Assembly: GCA_947382625.1 (NCBI GenBank)
Contig: CANDAG010000001.1
Span: 186,001-250,000, forward strand
Direction of reading: 5' to 3'
Length of the DNA: 64,000 nucleotides
From: an uncultured Lachnospiraceae bacterium
Lineage (GTDB): Bacteria; Bacillota; Clostridia; Lachnospirales; Lachnospiraceae
Shown here: positions 8,335 through 16,688 of the stretch, in pieces
How the letters are laid out: each line of letters begins with the position of its first letter
Position numbering within the stretch: position 1 is the stretch's first letter
Position numbers and translations under genes: made by a program
Notes under the pieces: model-generated
What the model saw: only the letters and a program-made list of their open reading frames with translations
Database searches by the model: none
Told to the model about the DNA's origin: nothing

Positions 8335-8363
8335 AATATATAGTAGAAACTATAATCTGTAAA
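8335..8363 (-). promoter_or_regulatory. promoter of the AGCS symporter
   Basis: On the minus strand, TTTACA (8363-8358) and TATATT (8340-8335) with a 17-bp spacer. The spacer contains a small palindrome, TATAGT-AGAA-ACTATA (about 8340-8355), that could be part of a LysR-type operator serving both divergent genes. Confidence 0.55.
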
Positions 8364-8422
8364 ATTGATAATCATGATAAACAGCATCGAAAAAATAGAT
8401 CCTATAGTTACAGGAGCAGAGA

Positions 8423-9322
8423 ATGGACATTAAAAATCTGGTCACTTTTATTCACGTGGCCGAGCTGAACAGCTTTACAAAGGCGGCTCAGAAACTGGGA
8501 TATTCCCAGTCAACCATATCCTTTCAGATAAGGCAATTGGAAGCAGAGCTGGATTCCCAGCTGTTTGAGCGGGTCAACCATACCGTAGCCCTGACAGAAA
8601 CGGGGCGGAACGTTTTGCAGTATGCGCACCGGATCCTCAGGCTCACCCGGGAGCTGGAGGAGGATATCCATAAGAAAGAGGAGATCAGCGGGCATATCCG
8701 TCTGGCTATGGCGGATTCTCTGTGCGACTCCCTTCTGGATGAAAAATTTTCTGAATTCAGAAAAAATTATCCCGGCATTACCTTAAAGATCGTTGCTGCA
8801 GGAACGGAGGAAATGTTCCGTCTGATGAATCACAATGAAGCGGATGCGGTTTTGACCCTGGATCATCCCATCTATAACACAGAGTATGTGATCGTAAGGG
8901 AAGAAAAGGTGGGAGTTCATTTTGTGGCGGGAGCGGAGCATCCCCTGGCAGAGGCCGGGGAGATTTCCATCAGGGAGCTTATGGACTATCCGTTCCTTTT
9001 GACTGAGAAGGGTATGAGCTACCGCCGGCTGATGGACGAAAAGCTGGCAAAAATGTGCCTGGAGATCCGCCCGGTCCTGGAGATCGGGAGCGCCGGTCTG
9101 ATCTGCTCTCTCGTAGAGCAGGGGATCGGAATTTCTTTTTTGCCGGATTATGTTACGGAAAGAAAAGCATCTCAGGGAAAGATCGCGTATTTAAGGGTAA
9201 AGGATTTTGAAGTGAGTGTGTGGAAGCAGCTTTTTTATCATCGGGACAAGTGGCTATCACCTCAGCTGGAATCTGTGATACAATATTGCATCGATCGGGA
9301 ATTTACGCAAAACAGTCCATAG
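8423..9322 (+). CDS. LysR-family transcriptional regulator
   Basis: 299 residues. The N-terminal winged helix is typical: NLVTFIHVAELNSFTKAAQK, LGYSQSTISFQIRQLEAEL, LFERVNHTVALTETG. It is followed by a helical linker and a periplasmic-binding-like effector domain (IRLAMADSLCDSLLDEKF..., GLICSLVEQGIGISFLPDYV). Start ATG has CAGGAG upstream. Divergent from the AGCS symporter across a 113-bp gap, the classical arrangement for LysR control of a transporter. Effector unknown. Confidence 0.9.
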   Translation: MDIKNLVTFIHVAELNSFTKAAQKLGYSQSTISFQIRQLEAELDSQLFERVNHTVALTETGRNVLQYAHRILRLTRELEEDIHKKEEISGHIRLAMADSLCDSLLDEKFSEFRKNYPGITLKIVAAGTEEMFRLMNHNEADAVLTLDHPIYNTEYVIVREEKVGVHFVAGAEHPLAEAGEISIRELMDYPFLLTEKGMSYRRLMDEKLAKMCLEIRPVLEIGSAGLICSLVEQGIGISFLPDYVTERKASQGKIAYLRVKDFEVSVWKQLFYHRDKWLSPQLESVIQYCIDREFTQNSP

Positions 9323-9384
9323 TTGTGTCCCCTCCTGTTTTGTGGTAAATTGAAAAATAAAAATATACACAGGAAGTGAAGAGC

Positions 9385-9948
9385 ATGTCCAACACAACAA
9401 AGCTGGCGCTGGAGGCGTCTCTCAAAAATCTTTTGCTGCACAAGCCCATCGATAAGATCACCATAGCCGACCTGACCGCAGACTGCGGGATCAGCCGCAT
9501 GTCCTTTTATTATCATTTTAAGGATATCTACGATCTGGCGGAGTGGGTGTGCTTAGAGGACGGAAAACGGGCCCTGCAGGGCAAAAAGACCTACGATACC
9601 TGGCAGGAGGGGATGAGGCAGATCTTTGAGGCTGTCATGGAAAATAAGCCTTTTATACTCAACGTGTACCGGGGCGTGGGCAGGGCAAAGGTGGAGGATT
9701 ATCTGTATAAGCTGACCTTTGACCTTCTGGCAGGCGTGGTGGAGGAAAAGTGTGCCGGGAGCAGCCTCACCCAGGAAGATAAGGGGTTTATTGCGGAATT
9801 TTATAAATTCGGTTTTGTGGGGATCATGCTGGACTGGATCGACCGGGGAATGAAAAATGATTATGAGGAGATCGTCCGGAGGATGAGCATTACGCTCCAT
9901 GGGAATATCACCAATTCCATCCATAATTTCGCCCGGGAGAAGGAATAA
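9385..9948 (+). CDS. TetR-family regulator
   Basis: 187 residues from ATG 9385, 5-6 bases after AGGAAG; the GTG at 9376 overlaps that site and is unlikely. The helix-turn-helix is KITIADLTADCGISRMSFYY followed by HFKDIYDLAEWV, the TetR pattern. The C-terminal part (FVGIMLDWIDRGMKNDYEEIV) looks like the DhaS/YbiH-like TetR subgroup with an all-helical ligand domain. It stands alone, 62 bp after the LysR gene on the same strand. Target unknown; oleate hydratase 2.5 kb away is a candidate because such enzymes are often TetR-controlled (weak inference). Confidence 0.85.
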   Translation: MSNTTKLALEASLKNLLLHKPIDKITIADLTADCGISRMSFYYHFKDIYDLAEWVCLEDGKRALQGKKTYDTWQEGMRQIFEAVMENKPFILNVYRGVGRAKVEDYLYKLTFDLLAGVVEEKCAGSSLTQEDKGFIAEFYKFGFVGIMLDWIDRGMKNDYEEIVRRMSITLHGNITNSIHNFAREKE

Positions 9949-9973
9949 GGCCTGTCGGGGGATTTCAGGAAAT

Positions 9974-10807
9974 TTATTGCGGGGCACAAAAGGTTTTCCG
10001 GAACTGCCGGGGATTATATCCGGTATAATGCCTGAAAAAACGGGAAAAGGAACTGATATCATCAAAGCCTACCTGCTGCATCACATGGGATATGGGCAGG
10101 GAGGTATTTTCCAGCAGGGATTTGGCCCGCTCTACCCGAAGCTTTGTTAAGTAGTTTAAGGGCGGTACGCCCATGTGGGTCTTAAAGAGCCTGATAAAGT
10201 AATTGGGGTGGATATGCATAAGCTCCGCAAGCTCTGCCACCGTGATCTTCGAGGATAAATGACTGTTCATGTATTCGATCACCCGGAGGATATCTCCCTC
10301 GGGAGAAGAATGAAGGGGGGAGGCAGGAGTATAGCCTGCCTTTTGGGAAAGACGGATGTAAGTGCCGATCAGCTTTAAGATCGCCGCTTTTTCCTGCATT
10401 CTGGAGGCTAAGTCCATCTGCCTTGAGAGGGTAATGATCTCCCTGAACAGATCGTCTAAAGGCTCTTTTTCGGAAACAGTGACATAATAAGGGAGACCCA
10501 GGCTTTTGAGGGCCTGGTCGTCTCCTGTTTTTAATTCAAAATGCATCCAGTATTTTTCAATATAGTTGGTATTGATATGATAATAAGAATGCTTTGTGTG
10601 GGCAGGGATCAAAAAGAGCATTCCGGGAACTGCACGGAAGACTTCTCCTTCTATCACTAATTCGCACTCACCCCTTCGGATGTAATAGAGCTTGCTGAAA
10701 GGGCAGTTAATATGGTATTCTTTCCAGTTTTCGCCGCATCTGGTATAGCTGCCGTAATAGTAGTGGAGATAGAGATTGGAGAAAAAGTCCGCATTGGAGG
10801 TTCCCAT
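9974..10807 (-). CDS. AraC-family regulator
   Basis: 277 residues from ATG 10807, preceded by AAGGAAAC. The N-terminal part is a cupin sugar-sensing domain (LYYIRRGECELVIEGEVF, PGMLFLIPAHTKHSYY). The C-terminal part has two helix-turn-helix motifs (ITVAELAELMHIHPNYFIRL and ISHVMQQVGFDDISSFSRFF) and the family ending FRHYTGYNPRQFRK. It lies 57 bp downstream of the fucosidase on the same strand, probably in one transcript, and is its likely activator (inference). Confidence 0.9.
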   Translation of the reverse strand: MGTSNADFFSNLYLHYYYGSYTRCGENWKEYHINCPFSKLYYIRRGECELVIEGEVFRAVPGMLFLIPAHTKHSYYHINTNYIEKYWMHFELKTGDDQALKSLGLPYYVTVSEKEPLDDLFREIITLSRQMDLASRMQEKAAILKLIGTYIRLSQKAGYTPASPLHSSPEGDILRVIEYMNSHLSSKITVAELAELMHIHPNYFIRLFKTHMGVPPLNYLTKLRVERAKSLLENTSLPISHVMQQVGFDDISSFSRFFRHYTGYNPRQFRKTFCAPQ

Positions 10808-10864
10808 AGCTTTTGTTTCCTTTCTTATACAGTAAAGCGCCGCAAGGCGGTGCATGAAGGTTCA

Positions 10865-12172
10865 CTATAGAAGCTCAAGCTCCACCACAGTATCCCGCTC
10901 GTCATAAAGGCCGGCAACGCCCAGATCCGCATAGGCGTCATCCGGGTAATTTTCGCCGTTCCAGGGGCGGAAGAGGGGGAGCTCCGACCCGTCCTCCAGA
11001 AGGCGGGCTTTTTTTAGTTTGCCTTCCAGGCCCTCCAGACGGAAGCCGCCTACGCGTCTGTCATAAATGTGGGCGTAGAGCATCTTTCCATTCTGGGTAT
11101 ATCTTCCCCACTCCGGCTTGGGCTGAGAGCTCTTGCCGCAGCCATAGATGCTGTCGGAATTGACGCGCATCCACTCGCCAACTTCTTTGAGGATCCGGAT
11201 GCTGTCCTTAGGGATATCACCCTTGGCGTTAGGACCTACGTTGATCAGCATATTTCCGCCCTTGCTCACACATTCCACCAGCATGTGGATCACATTTTCC
11301 GTGGTCTTGTAATCCCAGGGCTTATTTTTAGCATAACCCCAGTTCTCATTTAATGTCAAACATAATTCCCAGGGAACATCTCTTCCAAGCACATCCGTTT
11401 CGCCCTCTGCCGGCATCATGCATTCCGGAGAGACAAAGTCGCCGGCATGGAGGTCGGGCTCTTCCTTCCGGGCGTCGCCGCCAAGCCGGTTGTCAATGAC
11501 GATATCGGGCTGGAGGGAACGCATCATTTCGATCAATTCCTCAGAATGCCAGGTTTCGCCGCTCATATGTTCAAACTGTGTGCCCTTAAGCCGTTCATTG
11601 TCATAGGAAAAATCAAACCACATAATATCGATCTGACCGTAATTGGTGAGAAGCTCTCTCACCTGATTGTGAAAATAAGCAATATAATTATCCCAGTTGT
11701 GCACCACATCCTTGTAGGCCTCATTATCCCTCATGGGATGCTGCCGGTCTCCATAGTGGGGAAAATCAGGGTGATGCCAGTCGATCACGGAGTAATAGAA
11801 TCCGATCCTTATCCCCTCTGCACGGAAGGCATCCACATATTCTTTTACCAGGTCTCTGCCGCATTTGGTGTTGGTACTCTTATAATCGGTGTAAGCGGAA
11901 TCGAACAGACAGAAACCGTCATGATGCTTGGTGGTCAGCACCGCGTATTTCATGCCGGCTTCCTTTGCCAGCTTCGCCCACTCCTTCGGATCATAGCGGA
12001 CCGGATTAAATTCCTCAAAATACTGCTGATACTCTTCCGTAGAAATTTTTTCATTACTTTTTACCCATTCTCCCCGGGCAGGAATGGCGTAGAGCCCCCA
12101 ATGGATGAACATACCGAACCTGGCTTTTCGGAACCATTCGGTGCGCTTTTCTCTTTCTTCGTAACGTCCCAT
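10865..12172 (-). CDS. alpha-L-fucosidase, GH29
   Basis: 435 residues, no signal peptide, so cytoplasmic. It releases L-fucose from glycans or oligosaccharides by a retaining mechanism. GH29 landmarks: RFGMFIHWGLYAIPARGEW, AKLAKEAGMKYAVLTTKHHD, GFCLFDS, GIRIGFYYSVIDWHHPDFP, and the nucleophile region IDIMWFDFSYD, with Asp187 as the expected nucleophile. The end carries a small beta domain (PEWGRYTQNGKMLYAHIYD). It forms an operon with the AraC gene downstream. Released fucose could feed the isomerase/kinase operon at 58-62 kb, but that link is inference. Confidence 0.93.
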   Translation of the reverse strand: MGRYEEREKRTEWFRKARFGMFIHWGLYAIPARGEWVKSNEKISTEEYQQYFEEFNPVRYDPKEWAKLAKEAGMKYAVLTTKHHDGFCLFDSAYTDYKSTNTKCGRDLVKEYVDAFRAEGIRIGFYYSVIDWHHPDFPHYGDRQHPMRDNEAYKDVVHNWDNYIAYFHNQVRELLTNYGQIDIMWFDFSYDNERLKGTQFEHMSGETWHSEELIEMMRSLQPDIVIDNRLGGDARKEEPDLHAGDFVSPECMMPAEGETDVLGRDVPWELCLTLNENWGYAKNKPWDYKTTENVIHMLVECVSKGGNMLINVGPNAKGDIPKDSIRILKEVGEWMRVNSDSIYGCGKSSQPKPEWGRYTQNGKMLYAHIYDRRVGGFRLEGLEGKLKKARLLEDGSELPLFRPWNGENYPDDAYADLGVAGLYDERDTVVELELL

Positions 12173-12334
12173 AATTTTGCCTTTCTGCGTATAGCCGCCG
12201 CTTGGATATCAGTTTCATTTTTATAATGAAAGTTTACCATGTATGGCGGAGAAAAGAGAGCGGAAATTGTAACGGAAAGTTGGCAGAAATTAACTTAATT
12301 CTGATTGGTTTGGCCTTCTTTTTGATCAAAACCT

Positions 12335-12363
12335 CCGGAATGATCAAAAACTTATCATTCCGG
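12335..12363. promoter_or_regulatory. perfect inverted repeat before oleate hydratase
   Basis: CCGGAATGAT (12335-12344) and ATCATTCCGG (12354-12363) are perfect 10-base arms around a 9-base loop. It lies 136 bp before the oleate hydratase start and 163 bp before the fucosidase start, in the 326-bp divergent gap. No gene ends here, so a terminator is unlikely. It fits a dimeric regulator site or a leader hairpin. Apart from this element I see no other gene in the gap. Confidence 0.6.
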
Positions 12364-12498
12364 CCATTTTGTAAGTGGAAACCTTTCTTTAAAAGTAATA
12401 GGATATGCTCATGACAGAGATGTGAAAGAAATTCACAGCAAAAATAACGGGTAAAGTGTATCACAGACAGCCCTTAAAAAAGAAAGGTGGAAATTATT

Positions 12499-14481
12499 AT
12501 GGCAAACAAAAAGAGTGTAGGATTTGGAGCAGCAGTATTGGCAGCAGGCGCAGGGGCAGCAGTCGTTGCGGCAAAGAATCACAAAAGAGCAGGAGCAGGT
12601 ACATCAGGTGCCGCTAAGAAAAAAGCGGAGACTGCAAAGCAGGACTACCGCAATACGGAGATCGGCAGGTATGAAAAAAACAGCAAGGGAATCTACTACA
12701 CAAACGGCAACTATGAGGCGTTTGCAAGACCCAGAAAGCCGGAAGGCGTGGATGAGAAAAATGCTTATCTGGTGGGCAGCGGACTTGCTTCCCTGGCGGC
12801 AGCGTGCTTTCTGGTGCGTGACGGACAGATGCCCGGTTCCCACATTCATATTTTAGAGGCCATGGATATTGCGGGAGGCGCCTGTGACGGCATCTATGAT
12901 GCCACCAGAGGCTATGTCATGAGAGGCGGACGGGAAATGGAAAACCATTTCGAGTGCCTGTGGGATCTGTTCCGCAGCATTCCTTCTCTGGAAACCCCGG
13001 GAGTATCGGTTCTGGATGAGTATTACTGGCTGAATAAGGAGGACCCTAATTACTCCTTATGCCGGGCCACAAAGGAGAGAGGAAAAGACGCCCATACAGA
13101 TGGAAAATTCAATTTAAGCCAAAAGGGCTGCATGGAGATCATGAAGCTGTTCATGACCAAAGACGAGGATCTCTATGACAAGACCATAGAGGATGTGTTT
13201 GATGAGGAGGTTTTTGATTCCACCTTCTGGCTATATTGGCGGACCATGTTTGCTTTTGAGAACTGGCACAGTGCTTTGGAAATGAAGCTGTATTTTCAGA
13301 GGTTCATCCATCATATCGCAGGACTTCCGGATTTCAGTGCGCTGAAATTTACCAAGTATAATCAGTATGAGTCATTGATCCTTCCCATGCAGAAATATCT
13401 GGAGGATGCAGGAGTTGACTTCCAGTTTAACACGGAAGTGACCAACGTAATATTTGACATAAAGGATGGCAAAAAGATTGCCCGGACCATCGAGTGCAGA
13501 GTAAAGGGCGTTGAAAAGGGCATTATGCTCACCGAAAACGATCTGGTGTTTGTGACCAACGGAAGCTGCACGGAAGGCACGGTATACGGGGATCAGAACC
13601 ATGCACCCAACGGGGACGCAGAGGTAAGGACCAGCGGCTGCTGGAGCTTGTGGAAAAATATTGCAAAACAGGATCCGTCCTTTGGACATCCCGAGAAGTT
13701 CTGTTCTGATGTGACAAAGACCAATTGGGAATCCGCAACCGTTACCACTCTGGATGATAAGATCCTTCCTTACATTACAGAAATCTGTAAGCGGGATCCC
13801 AAGTCCGGCAAGGTAGTTACCGGCGGCATCGTCAGCTGTCAGGATTCCAGCTGGCTGATGAGCTGGACCATCAACAGGCAGGGACAGTTTAAGGAGCAGG
13901 ATAAGGATAAGGTCTGCGTATGGGTGTACGGACTGTTTACGGATGTCCCTGGTGATTTTGTGAAAAAGCCCATGCGGGAATGTACCGGTAAGGAGATCAC
14001 CGAGGAATGGCTCTATCACCTTGGAGTCCCCACAGAGGAGATTCCGGAGCTGGCAGAACACAGCGCTGTCTGCGTTCCTACCATGATGCCTTATATCACG
14101 GCCTTCTTTATGCCCAGGACAAAGGGCGACCGCCCTGATGTGATCCCTGACGGCTGCGTGAATTTTGCATTCTTAGGACAGTTTGCCGACACCCCCAGAG
14201 ATACCGTATTTACCACAGAATATTCGGTGAGGACCGCTATGGAGGCTGTGTATGGTCTGCTGGGCGTGGACAGAGGCGTGCCGGAGGTTTGGGGAAGCGT
14301 TTACGATATCCGGGAGCTGCTTTCCAGCAGTGTGAAGCTTATGGACGGAAAATCTCCTCTTGAGATCGAACTGCCCGGCCCGCTCAATGCATTGAAAAAG
14401 CCTGTACTGCGTGTGGTGAAGGGAACAGTGGTAGAGAAGGTTCTGCGGGATCATGATGTGATCAAGGAAGGGATGATCTGA
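12499..14481 (+). CDS. ohyA: oleate hydratase
   Basis: 660 residues from ATG 12499, after AAAGGTGG; the GTG at 12487 sits inside that site. An FAD enzyme that adds water to the cis-9 double bond of oleate to give 10-hydroxystearate. Family marks: KNAYLVGSGLASLAAACFLV (dinucleotide fold), HILEAMDIAGGACDG, YVMRGGREMENHFECLWDLF, and NGSCTEGTVYGD. An N-terminal stretch of ~55 residues (GFGAAVLAAGAGAAVVAAKN, then lysine/alanine-rich) precedes the enzyme proper. It looks like a hydrophobic anchor with basic flank and may tether it to the membrane (inference). Single gene followed by a terminator. Confidence 0.93.
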   Translation: MANKKSVGFGAAVLAAGAGAAVVAAKNHKRAGAGTSGAAKKKAETAKQDYRNTEIGRYEKNSKGIYYTNGNYEAFARPRKPEGVDEKNAYLVGSGLASLAAACFLVRDGQMPGSHIHILEAMDIAGGACDGIYDATRGYVMRGGREMENHFECLWDLFRSIPSLETPGVSVLDEYYWLNKEDPNYSLCRATKERGKDAHTDGKFNLSQKGCMEIMKLFMTKDEDLYDKTIEDVFDEEVFDSTFWLYWRTMFAFENWHSALEMKLYFQRFIHHIAGLPDFSALKFTKYNQYESLILPMQKYLEDAGVDFQFNTEVTNVIFDIKDGKKIARTIECRVKGVEKGIMLTENDLVFVTNGSCTEGTVYGDQNHAPNGDAEVRTSGCWSLWKNIAKQDPSFGHPEKFCSDVTKTNWESATVTTLDDKILPYITEICKRDPKSGKVVTGGIVSCQDSSWLMSWTINRQGQFKEQDKDKVCVWVYGLFTDVPGDFVKKPMRECTGKEITEEWLYHLGVPTEEIPELAEHSAVCVPTMMPYITAFFMPRTKGDRPDVIPDGCVNFAFLGQFADTPRDTVFTTEYSVRTAMEAVYGLLGVDRGVPEVWGSVYDIRELLSSSVKLMDGKSPLEIELPGPLNALKKPVLRVVKGTVVEKVLRDHDVIKEGMI

Positions 14482-14531
14482 TCTGTATTTTGTAAATGAT
14501 TGTGTTTGAGAATCAGAGTGTTGCTGAAATT

Positions 14532-14562
14532 GGAGCGGTTCGTTTCGACGAACTGCTCCATT
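14532..14562 (+). terminator. terminator after oleate hydratase
   Basis: GGAGCGGTTCG...CGAACTGCTCC hairpin at 14532-14559 followed by ATTTT. It starts 50 bp after the oleate hydratase stop codon. Confidence 0.7.
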
Positions 14563-14616
14563 TTCGATAAATTTATCGAATGATTGATTGAATAACTGGG
14601 GAGACTATGTTATGCT
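14563..14616 (+). promoter_or_regulatory. palindrome and promoter of the second TA operon
   Basis: A perfect 18-bp palindrome TTCGATAAATTTATCGAA (14563-14580) sits directly before TTGAAT (14588-14593), 17 bp spacer, and TATGCT (14611-14616). TA operons are usually autorepressed, and this palindrome is placed as the antitoxin operator would be (inference). Confidence 0.55.
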
Positions 14617-14649
14617 CTTTTTACAAGTAGACCGAAAGGATGTGAGTAG

Positions 14650-14919
14650 ATGCCAACAATTGCACCTGTTTCAGATTTAAGAAATTATGGAAGCGTATTA
14701 GAAAAGGTAACTGCCGGTTCGCCCGTATATTTAACGCGAAATGGACGTGGAGCATATAGTATACGCGATATGAAGGATGAAGAGAATTTTCAGAAAGCAG
14801 AGGCTATGATTCAACTTCTGTGTGAACTAAATGCCGGTATCCGTTCAGCAGAGAAGGAAGGATGGATTTCGGAGGAGGATTTCCGCAGCCATTTCAAAGG
14901 TAGAGGGAAAGATAGATGA
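14650..14919 (+). CDS. Phd/YefM-type antitoxin
   Basis: 89 residues. The N-terminal pattern PTIAPVSDLRNYGSVLEKVT followed by GSPVYLTRNGRGAYSI is the Phd/YefM DNA-binding fold, close in layout to the RelB/YefM type that opens with an S-D-L-R-N motif. The charged C-terminus (ISEEDFRSHFKGRGKDR) would bind the toxin. It overlaps the toxin gene by ATGA at 14916. Probably binds its own promoter region. Confidence 0.88.
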   Translation: MPTIAPVSDLRNYGSVLEKVTAGSPVYLTRNGRGAYSIRDMKDEENFQKAEAMIQLLCELNAGIRSAEKEGWISEEDFRSHFKGRGKDR

Positions 14920-15236
14920 TGCTGTACAAAATTCGCTATACGCCGGAATCGATGCACGATATGGATGCAGTTTGGGAGGGTGTGTACGAAGCATCAAAAG
15001 AGTATGCGACTGCTGACAGGTATGTCAATGATTTCATGGACGAGATAGAAAAGAAAAAGAAATTTCCGTTTTCAGGAATACCTCTTTTGTACAGAGGGCT
15101 TTTTACAGGTTTTTATTCTATAAATTTTAAAAAATATAAAGCCTTTTATCGCGTGAACGACAACTATATAGAAGTTATCAGAATTATAATGGAAAAAAGG
15201 GATTACATGAAGATTCTGTTTGGTGAATCCGAATAA
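14916..15236 (+). CDS. RelE/ParE-family toxin
   Basis: 106 residues. Opens with YKIRYTPESMHDMDAVWEGV, a ParE/RelE start, and ends YIEVIRIIMEKRDYMKILFG, the family's last strand and helix; arginine and tyrosine in that segment are typical. Translationally coupled to the antitoxin by the ATGA overlap, and followed 39 bp later by a strong terminator, so the pair is a self-contained two-gene operon. Confidence 0.88.
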   Translation: MMLYKIRYTPESMHDMDAVWEGVYEASKEYATADRYVNDFMDEIEKKKKFPFSGIPLLYRGLFTGFYSINFKKYKAFYRVNDNYIEVIRIIMEKRDYMKILFGESE

Positions 15237-15274
15237 CTGAAGATGGAAGAACTTGCAAAAGCAAATTCCAGCAG

Positions 15275-15304
15275 AGAGTTGGCCGTTTGACCAACTCTTT
15301 TTTT
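15275..15304 (+). terminator. terminator of the second TA operon
   Basis: AGAGTTGG (15275-15282) pairs with CCAACTCT (15291-15298) around an 8-base loop, followed by a run of seven T (15298-15304). It lies between convergent genes. Confidence 0.9.
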
Positions 15305-15321
15305 ACCTTATAGGAAACTGC

Positions 15322-16545
15322 TTATTCATAGTTTGTAATTGCATCTATCACCTTATTGATACTTGTTTCCAAAACCTTCTCACCCCAGCCAAGATCCCAA
15401 TCATCTCCGGAGCCGGAATCCGATATTATATAGATTCCGGTTGCACGGCAAGAACGGAATTTTGCTGCTGCAAACAGACCTGCTCCCTCCATTTCAACAC
15501 AAAGCACGCCCTTTTCCTCATAATATTTTGCACTCCAACATGGCTGAACATACCCCGCATCGGTAGTCCGATGAAAGCCCCTGCGATATGTGATCCCTTT
15601 TGCATCCATTTCTTTGCAGAGTAAATCGGTGAGCTCCTTTGTCGTCCGGACAATCTCTTCCTTACAGCCGTATAAGCCTGCAACCGCTGTATCGTGAAAT
15701 GCTCCGTTAGTTATCACCACATCTCCGATAGATGTTCCCGGATATCCTCCCGCAAACCCCACATGAATAAGTTCTTTTGCTCCTGCGGCGATCAGATCCT
15801 CAGCCTGGGTTGCGATTCCAGGCGAACACATTTCCCCCTTTGCAAATCCGACCGAGTTGTCATGGTCCATAACATACACCTTGCCGCCCACATGATAGGT
15901 AAGCGTTCCTGCATTTTTTGCAAGCATCGTATCGTAGAGGCTGTCTGCAAGAAGGTATAATCTCTTTGGAAAAACCTTTCTCAATTCGTCTAAATCGATC
16001 CCCTGTAATTCCATTTCACGTCTCACAAGCTGAGAAGGAGCATTGTATTCATCAGGATTGAGTGGAAAATGATTCCGGCACATGATCCCATAAGCCAGCG
16101 CTTTATCATTATCGAGCGGATATTCCTCATATCTATTAATGATATACCCGCGATCGTGATAAAATTTCTCCGCAGGAAGCGAAGCTTCCAGCCATGCAGC
16201 GCCATGGCTCTTTATGATTTCAGCTTCAAGGAAATCCATAATAAGCGTACCGATCCCCTGCCCTTGAAACTGAGGCAAAATGAATACGCGTTTAATATGA
16301 TCCCCGTCCAACGTGCCTGTTCCAATCACATCCTGATTAAGAGAGACCACGAATACTTTTCCCGCCGAAATATCGTTCGCAATATTTTCTTTACTGTGAA
16401 GTTCCAAAAAGAACTTGACTGCCTCATCCGAATAATACTTTGGGTATATATCATTAATCGTCATATGAACCAATTCATAGATATCCGAAACCATGTCCAT
16501 GTCTGCCTGGATAACTGTAGGCTCATATACCTGTTCTTGTCCCAT
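15322..16545 (-). CDS. GNAT acetyltransferase fused to a nucleoside phosphorylase domain
   Basis: 407 residues from ATG 16545 behind CCGGAGAA (or 422 from ATG 16590 behind AAGGA). The first ~170 residues are a GNAT domain: VIGTGTLDGDHIKRVFILPQ then FQGQGIGTLIMDFLE, the acetyl-CoA binding loop, and FYHDRGYI. The rest is a PNP/UDP phosphorylase domain: FAKGEMCSPGIATQAEDLIA, LIHVGFAGGYPGTSIGDVVI, and VLCVEMEGAGLFAAA (Met-Glu of the ribose site). No stop or frame change separates the two domains. It may acetylate and cleave related nucleoside-like compounds, or detoxify a nucleoside antibiotic (inference). Follows two MATE exporter genes on the same strand. Confidence 0.85.
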   Translation of the reverse strand: MGQEQVYEPTVIQADMDMVSDIYELVHMTINDIYPKYYSDEAVKFFLELHSKENIANDISAGKVFVVSLNQDVIGTGTLDGDHIKRVFILPQFQGQGIGTLIMDFLEAEIIKSHGAAWLEASLPAEKFYHDRGYIINRYEEYPLDNDKALAYGIMCRNHFPLNPDEYNAPSQLVRREMELQGIDLDELRKVFPKRLYLLADSLYDTMLAKNAGTLTYHVGGKVYVMDHDNSVGFAKGEMCSPGIATQAEDLIAAGAKELIHVGFAGGYPGTSIGDVVITNGAFHDTAVAGLYGCKEEIVRTTKELTDLLCKEMDAKGITYRRGFHRTTDAGYVQPCWSAKYYEEKGVLCVEMEGAGLFAAAKFRSCRATGIYIISDSGSGDDWDLGWGEKVLETSINKVIDAITNYE

Positions 16546-16688
16546 ATCTGTTTCTCCGGTAAATCCTTGTTTAACATTATTTCCATGCATAACACGTTTT
16601 CCTTGCCTTCGTCCAAAGAAAAGAAGAATCTTCCAACCCCGTTGCTGACTTGTAGCCCATCAAGTCGTCTATCACTTGTTGTCCGTTG

